From NCBI GenBank assembly GCA_038380795.1, contig CM076261.1, positions 10,732,556-10,796,555 on the forward strand: a stretch of 64,000 nucleotides of DNA. The letters run 5' to 3'. The stretch comes from Pyrocephalus nanus. Taxonomy: Eukaryota > Chordata > Aves > Passeriformes > Tyrannidae. Positions within the stretch are counted from its first letter, which is position 1, and each line of letters begins with the position of its first letter. Both the position numbers and the translations under genes were made by a program. This document shows positions 1 through 13,000 of this stretch, piece by piece. The notes beneath the pieces are model-generated. The model made no database searches, was not told the DNA's origin, and was given only the letters and a program-made list of their open reading frames with translations.

Positions 1-1071
1 TAGTCTAAAATGAAGCAAGAATGCCATCAAGGTTTCCCTAACCCTGTAAAATACTCATTAAAGGGAATGACACAGTAGCACAAAGAAAAATAATACATTA
101 TTTAGCATTTCCAGGAAACTCTCTAGTTTTCTATTTATACCAACCTGCTGAATCTTCTGTGGAACCCAATTCAATTGGCCTAAAAGCAAAGGTAAAAAAC
201 AACAGTTGTTCTCAGTCTTTGTAGTCCTTACATTCAGGACCCTTCCTTTGGGATGTTAGGAGACCCTGTGTAAAGCTCTAGCTGGGGTTTAAATATACTT
301 ATAAGCAGAAGATAATATCAAACCTGGCCTCTTACAAAAATGAAAACCCATTGAAGTTTGCAATAAATTCTGAGAAATATTCTTCCTCAGCTGGAATGAA
401 ATGAGCTTGGCAGCATGTGTAGCTCTGACTAGTAATCTACATGTAAATCACACCAGCCCCACGACCTGAAAAGCCTTCTGTGTGTCAGTAATACTCTATT
501 ATATGAAGAGGACTGTCTTAAGCCAAAAGATGTGGGAGAAAATACATACTGATAAAATTGTATAATATAATTTTGGCAGTACAAATGCTCACTGGAAAGT
601 GGGAGTCTGACTCCAAGAGAATGTGGCTCAGAGATCTGCAGCCAACACATCTCAATAGGATTGCTCTCCGCCACCCTCTGTCTTCTCAAGTAATGATTTT
701 AAACAGAATATTGTGATTTAAATAAATATTGTCACCTCCCACAAGAATATACTCTTCTGTTTCCTTGTGTAAAGGTTGTTGCTATTGAAGAATTTGTTCT
801 TTTTTGCAGCACATGCTCCACAATTTGTTGCTTTACTCTAATTTTGTCTCTTTACCAAAACAAAACCAGGTTTGGGCTTTTTGGGTGGAATTTGTGTGGG
901 TTTCTTTTAAATTGTAAAAGATAGAGGACAAGTTTTACTTTTCAGTTGGTGAGCTTGACTGAATTGTACACTATGTCAGTTTCTTCCAGTGTATTCTCTG
1001 TTATCAAAAAAGTACAATTTACCTGTTGATAGAAAAAGTAATTTCCCCTTTTTAGTAGGGTGTTTTTTGTG
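1..1071. other. Unique AT-rich non-coding sequence
   Basis: No gene, repeat family or RNA is recognised here. Open frames are short, lack coding character and have no convincing splice context. The stretch ends at a poly-T run. Confidence 0.6.
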
Positions 1072-1092
1072 TTTTTTTTTTTTTTTTTTTTT
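1072..1092. repeat. Poly-T homopolymer (21 T)
   Basis: An uninterrupted run of 21 T. The flanks show no retroposed gene body and no duplicated target site, so this is a simple-sequence tract and not the tail of a recognisable processed copy. Confidence 0.95.
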
Positions 1093-3599
1093 ATGAAGTT
1101 ATTTTTTTCTTTACATTGCATCTCTGCAGTTAACAATCTTTTTACTGTGGAATAGCATTGACACATTCTTGTTACTCACCACAGGGGATATTCACAATTT
1201 TCTGCTTCAGGCATATAAATTAGGCATCTTTAGTTTCTCTGAATTTCTTTCCTGGTTGTGTTGACCTCATTTCACAGACTGTGAAAAGTAGCTTTGGCTT
1301 TTACCTTTGGTCTTTTGACTGGGAACTGCTTTCGTTGTCCCAGGCAAACGTCCATTCCTCCCAAGTGAGTTAATTAACATCCTTACTACAGAGTGGTGTT
1401 CATCCTCAGTGAAGCCACACACCGTTCTAAGAGCTACCTATTAGCCACTCATTTCTTGGGGCTCTTCCTGCAATAATTACACCACATGTTACAGTCGTTG
1501 CTTTCAGAGTTCTAAGGGCATCAGATTTTCCTTCTGCTGAGGTCGGACTCTGTGCATGTCAGGACAGAGCAGAACAGGAGGGGGATTTGTGGTACAGAGA
1601 TCTGCACCGTGTACACAAGCCTGTCAGATCAAGTCCGCTTCTCACCTGTCATAAGAAGATCAGCAATGGTGTTACTTAGACCTGAAGCCCATTCTTAAAT
1701 GAATTAAGCTTTGATTATGCAAATATTTTAAAAATCTGAGGGGTTTCTTTCATATTTTTTGTTTCGTTGTGTGTTTTTTATTTTTCTTTTCTTTTTCTCC
1801 TCAGGCAGGAAAATGCTTGTTCAGGTCTGCCTATCCTCTTAAATGGGTCAAAAGTTATGTGGTAAGTGATATGTCCAAAGTCATAGTGTTTTGGATAGGC
1901 ACAAAAATATTCCTTCCTTTTTAAATTGTGGCCTACTGTTTCAGCTTGTGTTCAAACGAACACTTGTTCTTATTCAATCTAATTCTATAAGAATCACTGA
2001 GCCTCCTTATTTCCCCCCCTTAATAGGACCTACACTGGGCCAGCTCAAGGAGATACACCTGTATTTATATAGACATTGAATGAGACTGAAAGAAACCAAA
2101 TTCTTCTAATCTTTTCTCACAGAAAAGGAGGTCCATTCTCTTACTCATGCTAAGATGTGAAAAATGCAGTTCCCTTAGGTGTTAACTTTCTTTTTTATGA
2201 CATCTAATACAAATTCCTAGATAACAATTATTTCCTAGAATATTTGATAGCATATTTCACATCCAACTACACGCTTAAAATGCTTTGAAGGACAGTATCT
2301 GTTTAAACCAAGGAATCTCCTATGCTTCTCATACTAGGGTAAGTCAAATGTCACTTTCTGGAAGTCACTTGAGTTACCTCTCTGTAAAACATGGGCAAAT
2401 GAGTTCAGATTAGAAATCAGTTTCTAAGTTATTGATAAACTTTTGTGACTTTTAGTTTCATAATAGGAGAGTTACAGATATACCTTTTACATGTTTGAGA
2501 GCTTTCACCATATAACTCATGTATGAGAAACATTCAGTCACACAGTTGCAGAAATTATACACTTGTCTGAATATGAATAATTCTAACAGTCCGACTTACT
2601 ATGGTTGTGACCAAGAGGTGACCTAATCCTTGAAAAAAATAAGGTAGCTATTACAAATGTCTTGGGTGACAGGAATTACACAGAACTGGTTAGTTTGAAT
2701 CCTTGAGGTAATTAATAGAGAATACTGAAATACCTGATGTTTATATCTTAAATACAAACTTTTTCTCCTTAGAAAACATGTTTTTTGATCTTAAGTCTTC
2801 TAGTTTGTTAAGAATGAAATGGCTTAGTGATATAAAGTATTGCAACAGAAATTTTAGGAGGGAAGTACTTCAAAGCAAAATTATGCTAAAACTAAAATAT
2901 CTATTCCCTTATTATACAATTGTCACCAGAAGAAAACAACTAAAAGGTATATTTTTCATTCATAATTTCACATTTAAGACTTTGAGGTCACCAACTGCAG
3001 ACTGAGATGGCCAATGATGGCTTATAGCCACTTCATGAGGGAAAAAATTTTAGAATATTTCACAGTAAATCAGATTTCTAATGCCTGTATGTTTCTGTAT
3101 TTCTTAAGGCAAATCAAAATCCTACCTTTCCCTTTTCTAGATACATATACATATATAGAGAGTAAAGGAGAGAGAGAGATGTCATATACAGATATATGAA
3201 GACATAATTATGTGGCACACATATTTAAATACACAGATGCATATATATTTGTGCTCAGATGCATATTCAGAAAGACAAAAAGGGAGGTAAGAAAGATTCT
3301 ATTCTGCTATTATAAGTCAATACAAAGATTTTAATGAAATTTATCACATTTCATTAAATCTTGTCTACAATAAATATTTTTTTAAAAAAACTCATTTGGG
3401 GGTAGCGAGGGTCAGAATTAGGGGAAAAAACCCTGGACCTTCATTTCCTCTGTTGTCTTTGTTCATCAGGGGAAGCATATTCCTAGGGATTCAAGCTGGG
3501 TGTAACATAGATCTGTTGACATCTACAGTCATCCTTAGGGTTACAAACGTAATTCCTACGTGCCTTTGCAAAAGAATCCAGTAGAGAACGTTATCACCA
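1093..3599. other. Unique non-coding sequence
   Basis: No gene or interspersed repeat is recognised. About 1320-1520 has a more mixed base composition, contains a TTAATTAA-type homeodomain-like core near 1372, and could be a conserved non-coding block. That is an impression from composition only. A short GA-rich tract lies near 3158-3180 and an inverted repeat at 3330-3358. Confidence 0.5.
3330..3358. repeat. Perfect 11-bp inverted repeat (hairpin)
   Basis: The left arm TTTAATGAAAT (3330-3340) and the right arm ATTTCATTAAA (3348-3358) are exact reverse complements around a 7-nt loop. Allowing a one-base bulge, the pairing extends by about two more bases. The arms are AT-rich, so chance occurrence in this background is quite possible. 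Confidence 0.85.
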
Positions 3600-4030
3600 T
3601 CACCAGAGAAATGGTACTGTCAACAATTGCCTGCGTGATCAGGCACTTATCTTTTGATGTTCAGTTACCTTCTGCTTGTTAACCTTGTCAAGGAGGGGCA
3701 CGGAGGGGAGCATCAACCAAATGAAACCTGCGGTAATTACTGTAATTCGGAAAGAAATATATTCACTGGAGGCAGGCAGTTCCACCCTCACAATCAACCT
3801 TTCTGCAACTCAAGGAAAACACAAACATGGCCTGGCTCAGACAAATTAGGCATGAACAAATGTTGCACATTAAATGAGTTAAAGGACCTTGCTGAAAATT
3901 ACAAAGGCTGCTTAGGGAAAGCAATGAATCCCATTAAGGCAGAAACAGGCTTAAAAGCAAGTGGGCTTGGCAGAAAGACTTGCATGTGTATTTACTGTAC
4001 TTGGTTATCTTACCCAAGGCAATTCTGGGT
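3600..4030. other. Candidate conserved non-coding element
   Basis: This block is less AT-biased than its surroundings, has few simple repeats and carries TAATTAC/GTAATT cores (near 3733-3746) of the kind bound by homeodomain factors. An uninterrupted 137-codon frame (3654-4067, +) crosses it, but its predicted protein resembles no family I know and has no start or splice context, so I do not call it a gene. The CNE label is inferred from composition; cross-species alignment would decide it. Confidence 0.25.
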
Positions 4031-4869
4031 ACAACACTGCAAATGTATCAAGATGATAGCAGTATAGTGTTGTTTGGGAGACATTTTGGGGAGAAAAAAA
4101 AAAAAAGGATCGTCAACTTGATGCTGCAAAACTACTACTTCTAATTGCAATACCTGGCTTGTCTGTAGCACTGTCCATCAATCTAATTTCAAGTGTGTTA
4201 CAAAAGGATTTAGAAAGATCTAAACCAGTTAGATGATTTAGAAAGCTAAGAGACATTTAAAGTTAACTTGTAAAAAAAAAAATCTTCAAGAATTCACACA
4301 GTCTTCAATGGAAAAGTCACATTCTGTTTTTGTTGGAATTCACCAAAGTGCATTCCTACTGAACAACATATGTAAACAACTATATCTGAAGGAATTTTTC
4401 CTGCATTACTATGTCTCCGTTTGCTCATCAGCACTGCTAAATATTCCCGTCTGCAGGAAGCATTCTGTTTTAATATGCATTAGCCTTTCTTTCCAGTATA
4501 ATTATGGGAGGACTAGTGGAGATTATGTAGTTTTAAACTGTACTGACAATGCGTTTGCTCCATTTCTCTTTTTTTCTCAGTTTTTATATGAACACAATTC
4601 ATGAAGAACAGTGCTATGATAGTTTTATTTTTTTTTTCATCTTGATCCTTGGTCCATACAGAAAGAAAAGCTAAAAGCAGGAATACATTAAAACCTATGG
4701 GGCTTCCAGCAGTGTTTGAAGGTGGAGCCAGCAGGCGAGAGGGCAGAATGTCATATGAATGTGTAAAATATGCATATTTGTAAATATGTTTTGAATACAA
4801 AGGTTAAAGAGAGGACAAGCCGAGCTAAGTCACAAAAGCATTATGAAAGGATGGTGGAAATACAGATCA
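4031..4869. other. Unique non-coding sequence
   Basis: AT-rich sequence with short poly-A/poly-T runs (for example near 4096 and 4625). No gene or transposon family is recognised. Confidence 0.55.
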
Positions 4870-5175
4870 TAAGGTGCCATGTTCAGCATAAATCAGGCGG
4901 CATGTAATACATAATAAGGGTTATTCATCGGTAGCTTTGCTGAAGCCTGTAACCTCTCTGCAATCAAGACAACAATAAACTCTACAAAGTGGGAGCAATT
5001 TCCATCAGGGCGAGAATGTCCCCTCCCTCATCTTTATTTTTAAATGCATGATGATCACATGCTAATTGTGTAGACCTGTTACTGTGAATGACAAATAACC
5101 ACTTCAAAAAGGACATTATGGCTAACAGCTCTTTAGGGGTCGATTTTGTTCCCCATCATTAAAATCCCCATTCTG
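4870..5175. other. Candidate conserved non-coding element
   Basis: A repeat-free block of mixed composition with several motifs typical of vertebrate enhancers, including ATGCATGATGATCACATGC around 5044-5062, CTAATTGTG just after it, and GTGAATGACAAATAAC near 5083-5098. No open frame of interest overlaps it. The assignment is inferred from texture alone. Confidence 0.25.
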
Positions 5176-6950
5176 TACAGAATTAGGAAGTATAGTCTTG
5201 CCACAGGAGCTTGTTGTCCAAAGAATAAATAGAGCATGTTGAATTAAGGGTGAGCAAGTACTGTTGTGAAAGTGATATGCCCTGCATGGACTGAAAAATT
5301 AGTGGGGGAAGCTGCTGCTTGGAGACATTTGGGAAGGGAAGGGAAGAGAAGGTATTCATCACGAGCAGCCTACAAACTTCAGGGGCAGTTTTAAGCATCA
5401 TTCTGCCTCAGAATTTACTCCAGGCTCAGGGTTATGTCTATATTGCTTTTTGCTCTGTGCAGAGCTCTCTCTGCTGGTGCTCTGGGACAACAGAGAACTA
5501 TGTGCTTATGTTATCTTAGTGTTACCTTAGTGTTACCCTGCTAGCCATGCTAGCCAGCCAGCAGCTTGAGCACAATGAGATGGCATCTGCTTTGTATGTG
5601 CAGAGATTGCCTGTGTCTGCTGAGAAACAGCACACACGTGGCTGTAACCTTAGCTTGGATGATGACACCCTTTGAGCAGTACATGGCACATCAGAGAAGG
5701 TGTCTTGGAGCTTCTCAATAGTACAAAGGTCCAGTCGCTGGTGGACTACACCTTTGCCAGGCTCCAAGCTTCTAAGGGATATCTCACACATGAAAGGAGA
5801 CTGAGAAACTAAATACAAAAGCAGAAGAAAAGTGCATTTAAATGTCCCATCAGAGCTGAGACTTCAGGCCAGCAGGAGACAGTGTAAGCAAGCCTCAGAC
5901 AATTGGTGGTAGCATTTTAGAGGATACTAAAGCTCCTTAGGGGATACAGTGTCTTGCCAGATTTCCTTTTAAGTCAAGCATCTGACCATGAGAGACCAAA
6001 ATATGAATGTCATCCCTAAGACATGTTTAAACAGTAAAGTTAATAAAGGATGATAGAAACAGAAGAGATTCCGTTTTCAAAACAAGACAGAATAACTAGT
6101 CTTATAACTTATATGGCCAGTGAAGGTACAACATATGACTGAGATCATGCCACAGAATATTACTAGTTTTTAGATTAACCCATGACAAAGAAATTAGAAT
6201 TTGCAATGGGGTTTATGGCTTTTCAACCTTTGCAAGACTGAAGCTTGCAAAGGTTTTAAAATTGTTTGCCACTTTGAAAGGGAAAAAGGATGCACCCGTC
6301 AGGGAAAAGGGGTGCAACCCTGAGCACATGCAGAGTACTCAGGAGCACATGATACAGCGTGCTGTAGAAGTCAAAACAGTCTCAACACAGAGAGGCTAAA
6401 GCAGCAGCAGATATAATGGCATGCAGCTGTGCTGCTGGGCATGACTTTGTGTTTGTGGAAGGAGGGGGATGAATGCATATTTAACCTATTAAGTGAGAGC
6501 ACTTGAACTGAGCAGTCTGAGTTAGGTGTCTGCCCTAGATAGTTGGATAGACTCCTTACACAGCTAATGGCAAGAGGGCAATATCTACTAGAGCAACTCA
6601 TCCCCTCCTATAATACATGATGAATTATAAATGTATGATTGTTCTACTTTGTTCTGTGCTGGCCTTTATCTTAAAATGCATCCAATAATGTACCAATCTC
6701 AGCCTGAATATCAAGCAGAAAGCTGTTGGTTTGGGTTTTTTTATAGTAGTTCAGGTCCAGATTTTCAGAGTCAAGGTGGTTGGATAAGAGCTTTCTGGAT
6801 ACTCAAAAAGTATACTAAAAGTACTACTTGACTAATCTGATTTCCTAATACCATTCATTTGAATGTTAGTTTCAAGAGGTAACAACATGTTAACCCAGCA
6901 GGGACTAGGCACAAGACAAAGCAATGAAATGCATCTAAGAAGATGACATA
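5176..6950. other. Unique non-coding sequence with minor tandem duplication
   Basis: No gene or known repeat is seen. At 5515-5536 an 11-bp unit CTTAGTGTTAC occurs twice in tandem without a mismatch, directly followed by a GCTAGCC-rich patch (about 5540-5563). Confidence 0.5.
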
Positions 6951-7452
6951 CCAGGTGAGAACCCACTTGGAGTGCTGCATCCAGTGCTGGGGTCCTCAGC
7001 ACAGGAAAGACATTGACCCGTTGGAGCAAGTCCAGGGGAGGGTCACTGAAAGGATTAGAGGGATGGAGTACCTCTTATGAAGAACTGGGATTGTTCAGCC
7101 TGGAAGAGAAGGCTTTGGGGTGACTTCATTGTGGCCTTCCAGTACCTGAAGGGAGCCTACAAGAAAGATGGAGACTATTTACAAGGGTGTGTAGTGATAG
7201 GACAAGGGGAATGGCTTTAAACTGAAAATGAGTAGGTTTATATTAGATATTAAGAAGAAATTCTTTACTGTGAGGGTGGTGAAACAGTGGAACAGGTTTC
7301 CCAGAGTAGTTGTGGATGCCCCATTCCTAGGAGTGTTCAAGACCAGGTTGGATGGGGTTCTGAGCAACCTGATCTAGTGAAAGGTGTCCCTGTCCATGAA
7401 ACTAGATGATTTTTAAGGTCCCTTAAAATCCAAACCATTCTATGATTCAATG
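6951..7452 (+). mobile_element. CR1 LINE, 3' fragment
   Basis: Truncated CR1 non-LTR retrotransposon in forward orientation, about 0.5 kb. It begins inside the end of the ORF2 (endonuclease/reverse transcriptase) reading frame, with the CR1 signature around CCCACTTGGAGTGCTGCATC. It runs through the conserved block around GGTTTCCCAGAGTAGTTGTG and ends in the family's 3' terminus CATTCTATGATTCAATGA (about 7437-7452). Stops and indels interrupt the frame, so no protein is made. The 3' half aligns by eye with the CR1 at 28700-29005, implying the same or a close subfamily. Severe 5' truncation is usual for CR1. No target-site duplication is expected or seen. Confidence 0.93.
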
Positions 7453-10066
7453 ACTAGTATTTTATTAATTCTTCAGACTACTTTTAAATTATAACAAATT
7501 ATAATAAACCAAGTAGTTACTGATCCACTGTTCTGCTCTCTTTTCCAGAGTAATTTATGCATAAACAGTGTCCTTTTAGGGTTAAATTTTATGAGAGTTT
7601 TTAAATCTCAAGCCTTTTTAAACAGAAGAATGGTATTCAATCCCACATGTTTTTCTGAAGTTTTAAATTGCTGCAGCACAGGTCTAGTTACAACATTGAA
7701 ACACTTACGTGGCAATGGATTTGTTTCACTATTTACAATGAAAAATAGAGCTGTCTAATGAAGTAAAAATGCAGTCAAATGTAGACCTTGTCAATCACTT
7801 AGATTAGCAAGGGTAGGAACAGTGCCTTCAGAATGCTGTAAGCAATCAAACAGACAGGATTCTTTTGAATGTTTTACTGCTCAGGAAAAGCTGTTTTTCT
7901 CACAAGAAAAAATTATTTCTTTAAAGATTCTTTCACCCCAGAACAAGAACCAGTATATCTTTTATTCATATTATCTGTAGAGCTTGTCATGTTTGTATCC
8001 ATATCTTAGGAGCATTCTCTCCTACAATGAAATAACCAAAAGTGCTAGCTTGTGTTTTTCAGCTGATGTCAGGTCAATGAAACACGGACAATAGTACATG
8101 AATATTTATATAATAACAGGTAGTAGACCTGACATGTTGGAGTCACTGATCACTATACCAATTTCCCTTATGCTTTCATTGCTACTGCAGGATTTCTTCA
8201 TGCATTCACCTGCATGAAGTTTCTCTGGAGCAAGTAAATACAAAATGTTGCTACAAACTCTAACTTGTTTTAACTCTGCAATGTCTCTCTTGGCTTCCAA
8301 TTAGGATTCAGCAGCGCCAGACATCCGGGATTCTCCCCTTAGCACATACACATCTTCCAAGTTTCCTCGGAGAGGAAAAAGACATGCACCTTTACTGTCC
8401 ATAATTTTGATGCTCTGTGTGAAAACTGCTGGCTATTTGAGACTGGCACCCTGATAGCACTGGAAAGGTGTAAATATTGAACAAAAATAACAGGCCACAA
8501 CTAGAGGAGACTTTCCCAGCTAAATTGGGAACATGGAGCATATGCTGCTACAAAAAGGACAGGAGTCTGTTCACCTGATGTAGCACTTTACATAATTCAA
8601 TAGCTATTTAACAGAAGTAATCTAATCCATTAAAAGCAAACAAACAAACAAAACCAAACCCAAAAGCACAAATAATTTGTCTTGCCAAAGATTTCCATGA
8701 CAGAAAGAAAAATGAGAAGGGCATAGTGGAATGGGAAGTTACTAGATTATTTGATTAAAACAGATATTTTTAAGAGTCATATTGAAACAGCTGAAGGTGT
8801 TCAGGTATAAAACTGAAGAAATCTATATTTACATAAATAAATAGACAACAAGAAACTAACTTAAAAAGCAGTATTTCATATATTTCCCTGAGACAGGAGT
8901 CTTTGTTGCCCAAGGGCAAAAAAATCTCCCTATAAAAGAATAAAGAGCTACTAGCATATGTGATTCTTTATCTTTTCCAAAATTTTAGATTCCAGGATGA
9001 AAGGAAACATAGAAGATCTCTTGTCAAAAGATTTTCTTTTAATTAAAAATTGTATTAGAAAGCAAATCAAACTACAACATCTAGCTATCTGCACTAATAA
9101 TGAAGGAAACTTTCCTTTGGCAGAAAACTTTAAAGCTGTGGTAATGACAAAGGAAGAGTATATGCAACACTGCATTTCCCCCTCAACCTTGTTTTGAGAA
9201 CTTCTGTGAGACCACAGGCTTTTAAGTGTAACAGGCAGCTTATTTCCTGTAACATTTTAGGATCTTACAGATGCTTTCAGGAAGGAAGAAAATAGTTATC
9301 TCTGCAAAAAGCGAGGTGTTGTAAGTGACCTTATAAGCCACTGGGTTTCTTTGTTGTCAAAGAAATCAATAATGTAACAGTGTGTTTGGATATCAGAGAA
9401 AGAGCACTCATTCCTGTGATCTCTCAATTCTGTAAAATTAGCTGTTGAGACTAAGTTCTCTTGCATGGAGAAATATAATTGGCTCAAAAACATCCATTTT
9501 TTTTTACCATGGTAATTCCTTGAACGCTTTCAAATTTCACACAACACAGAACTCTAATATATAATAACATTGTAAAAACAGACGTAATTAGCAGACTGAT
9601 CATCTGCCTTTCCCTCATCAGTGGCATAACTACAGAATTAAAGTTTGAAAACAGGCCTTTGTGAAGCTTGTCAAGAGTCTTTGATTGATGAAGAAGATTT
9701 AATAAATATCTGCAAGCAAAAATTTTCATTTATGTTGGTTTAATTATGATTTTATGCTACTTTAGTGCTGGATCATTTGATTGTCTAAGATGCTGGTGCT
9801 CTTATGTCTGAATGACTTTCAAAGGTTTTTACATTTTGTGTTACTTAAACCCTTTTGAAATTCTTATGCCCATTAGTTGACATCTCTTTAGTAACACAAA
9901 TGCAGCATTGTAAACTTTTTGTCCCACTAATGTAAACTTACTAACAGAAGTCAAAGAGTGCTGCTTGAGGGACGATATCTAGGAGACTGGCATGTGATCT
10001 TTACAATTATGTATCTGTTACTTGCAATTGCAGAATAGAATTTAAAGAAAAAGATGTGCATAAGGC
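7453..10066. other. Unique non-coding sequence
   Basis: No gene, RNA or known interspersed repeat is recognised. A short A-rich (CAAA)n-like stretch lies at about 8637-8665. At 8950-9200 open frames exist on both strands but are low-complexity and AT-driven. Confidence 0.55.
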
Positions 10067-10088
10067 TTTTTTTTTTTTTTTTTTTTTT
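10067..10088. repeat. Poly-T homopolymer (22 T)
   Basis: An uninterrupted run of 22 T followed by CCCC. No identifiable retrotransposed body is adjacent on either side. Confidence 0.95.
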
Positions 10089-13000
10089 CCCCAAGTCCCA
10101 GAGGGGACTCACAGGCCTGCTGTTTCATGGCAGTAGTTTACAGTATCATCAGTTTCCACATGCAGCTATGTCTTATCCAAACAATCAGCAAGATTATTAG
10201 TATGCAGAACAAACAATGAAAGACACAGTATGAATCTCTGTAGAAATTCTTTGGGAATGAATAAATACTCAGAGTAAATGTTGGCTGGTTTAATAATTTG
10301 GTAACTAACTTTCATAATATGAAAATGTATCCAGTAGGTTTGGACTAAGATCATCAAAATAAATCACAAAAGGACTTCCTAGAGATTTCTGATGATAATA
10401 GCATTTGAACTCTGTTGTAGACCTTAATCAGCAATTAAAAGGTTAAATGTTCCTTTGTCATCCTCCTGAGCTATTTATTCATGCATTTTTCAAAGTCATT
10501 TATGATTCATATGAAAGAGGCCTGTTTTCCTTGTCTGGTTAAGATTCATGTCAATAAGCTTCAAGTTGCTTCATGACCTTGTTCCCTGCTGATCCCATGC
10601 CACATCAACATTTTGGCAGAAGATCAATGTCAAGTGTGTTTTCACCTTGCAAACCCAGCTTTACTCGCTTTTTTTGGTCTCTGATCTGCTGCCTGCAGCT
10701 CTTGATGTTTTTGATCATCTCTACAGGTATTTTTTTTTTCTCCTGCAGCTTCTGTATCCTAAAGTATGTTATGCAACTTGTGCATGTGGCAGGACCTTTT
10801 CACAAGCAAAAGTTCATTGTGGAGTGTTGATTTTGCTGCTTTTGGTGTACCCAAAACTTAACAGAAAGGAAATAGATAAATAAATTTTTTTAACTAATCC
10901 AGTTAATAATGGTGAAATAAATATTGCCCCACTTGCCTTTTTAAATAGTACTTCTGGGGTTTTTTAGATGAAGAGCTGTAGGGGGAGATGGTGAAAGTCT
11001 CTTTTTTAGAGACAACCAAAGAAAATTTATGGCATCCTGCAAAGTCTGATAGCTACATGCAAAGCCCAAGATTTCAGATAGGTCTGCCAGATCATCTGCC
11101 TAAAATGTGTGTATTCCACTAATCTTCAAAACTAATCTGGCACTGGTAGGTAAAGGACAAAAAGAACACTTACCACAAGTTTAAAATGGTAGGTTATGCC
11201 TTAATTTATTACATATATTTAAGTTCATAATCAAACATAAAGGTGTCTACAGCATGTTTTCTCTATGGGAAATTTTCTTAAGAGAACCTTTGGTCTTCAC
11301 AGCATTGGTGTTTAGCAAAGATTTGAGAGTCCTAGCCTGCAGGATATGAAGAAAATTACATATTTTCCGTGAAAGTTCAGATCCTTTTTGGGATTTAATG
11401 TGTGATGCCAAGGATTAATTAACTCTTTCATCCCTTGAAAATGGAACAGGATTTTAGATATTCACCTGGATTTGGTAGCTAAAGGGGCACTTTTAGACAG
11501 TAAGAACATAAGAATCCCATCATGAAACCCTGTATTTTTGAGAAGGGGTATAATGAAAGCATGCTGACTGTTCATGTTAGAATGAGCAGAAAAATGTGTC
11601 TGTTGAGGTTCCTAGCAAAAATCAGCAGTGTAGGGAGATTTCCCTTTTTGTAAAGCTTAAAAATATTATTATACCTCTCCCACTATGTGTAAAAACATTT
11701 TTCGCCACTACCATAAAAAGTGATGATGAAAGAGGGAGTAGAAGGAAGCAGAAGGACTCAAACAGTATTTTAAATTTTCCCTAACTGGATGAAACCACCA
11801 GGAGCTGGCCCTCCACTGTAACAAATGGCTGCTATGTATTGCATGAGTGATTTAAAGTAAGAGGAATCAGAGAAAGGACAAACATTTCTAGAAAGGGAAC
11901 TAAACAGAAGAGAAACAATTCTTTTCTTCCTTTTTTTTTTTTTTTAAATTTGTTATTTATTTTTAAATTCAGTGACTGTAACTCTCCAAAACACAGTGTT
12001 TGTAAAGTCATCTAAAGGGATGTCATGACTGTATTAATTCTTTGGGGTCTGGCAGCCAGGAGTGGTCTGGATCTTTAGAGTATGGACTAGCCCAGGGATT
12101 GAGAGGGGGTAAGGTCTTCACCTGGGGAAAGGCCGTGAAAGGCATTAAAAGTTAGCAGAAGGCATAGATTTCTGTTCCTATTTAAAGGAGTTTGGTTTCA
12201 CTACCATAAACAAAGTAACCATGGGAAATCTAGTTTTAAATCAGTGAAGATTATGGCCCCCAGAAAGCAGGAGGGCTATAGCTCCACTTTTTCTAAGGTT
12301 GTAGTACAATGCCATTACCCATGCATTATCTCTGCAAAATCAATGAAGCTTCACTAATTTGCATGAGCCGAGTACCTGGTGTGTGCGTTTGTGGTGCAGA
12401 AGGGAACAATGGGATTTACAGATGCTTCTCTTTACTATGCAAGGTGTCCCTGTACAGTTAGTTAAATTAAAACCTTTTACAATATCTCTGCTTTTCTTGT
12501 CAATTAAGGCTTATCCCAAAACAGGTAGTATCTTTAATAACTCCCAACAGCCATTTCCCAAAATAGTCAGTTGTATTTTTATATCCCTTATCCATGGAAG
12601 ATAGCAATTTCAGGGAACAAGACAAAGACAGAAATAAGCAGGCAACATTTTTATACTGAGTTGCTTACACTTGGCAGAGCTAATGAAGTATTCATAAACT
12701 TCTAACTATGGAAAAGTTGCCAGCTATTCTGGTGTGTATACAAATATACATCTATATTTGTGTGTATGTATACAAATATATCATATTTGGAGTAAGATGT
12801 ATACTTCATGTTTATTTCTTTATCTTAGTTACCCTGTCTTACGAGTATAAAATCTGGAACTCTCATCTTACACTATTTCTTAAGCATGAAATTTCTATTT
12901 TTTCTCTTTGCTGTTTCCAATGGATTTCTAAAGAATATACATATTTTTTTGTTTGGGTAATATTTTTTTCCTATAGAACTGAAATTCTGAATTTTTATAT

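Noticed and set aside
1072..1092. Poly-T tracts at 1072, 10067 and 25559 as tails of processed pseudogenes
   Set aside because: No gene-like body or target-site duplication is found next to them.
3654..4067. 137-codon open frame on the plus strand
   Set aside because: No start context, splice signals or family similarity. It overlaps a probable non-coding block, and frames of this order occur elsewhere in the window without support.
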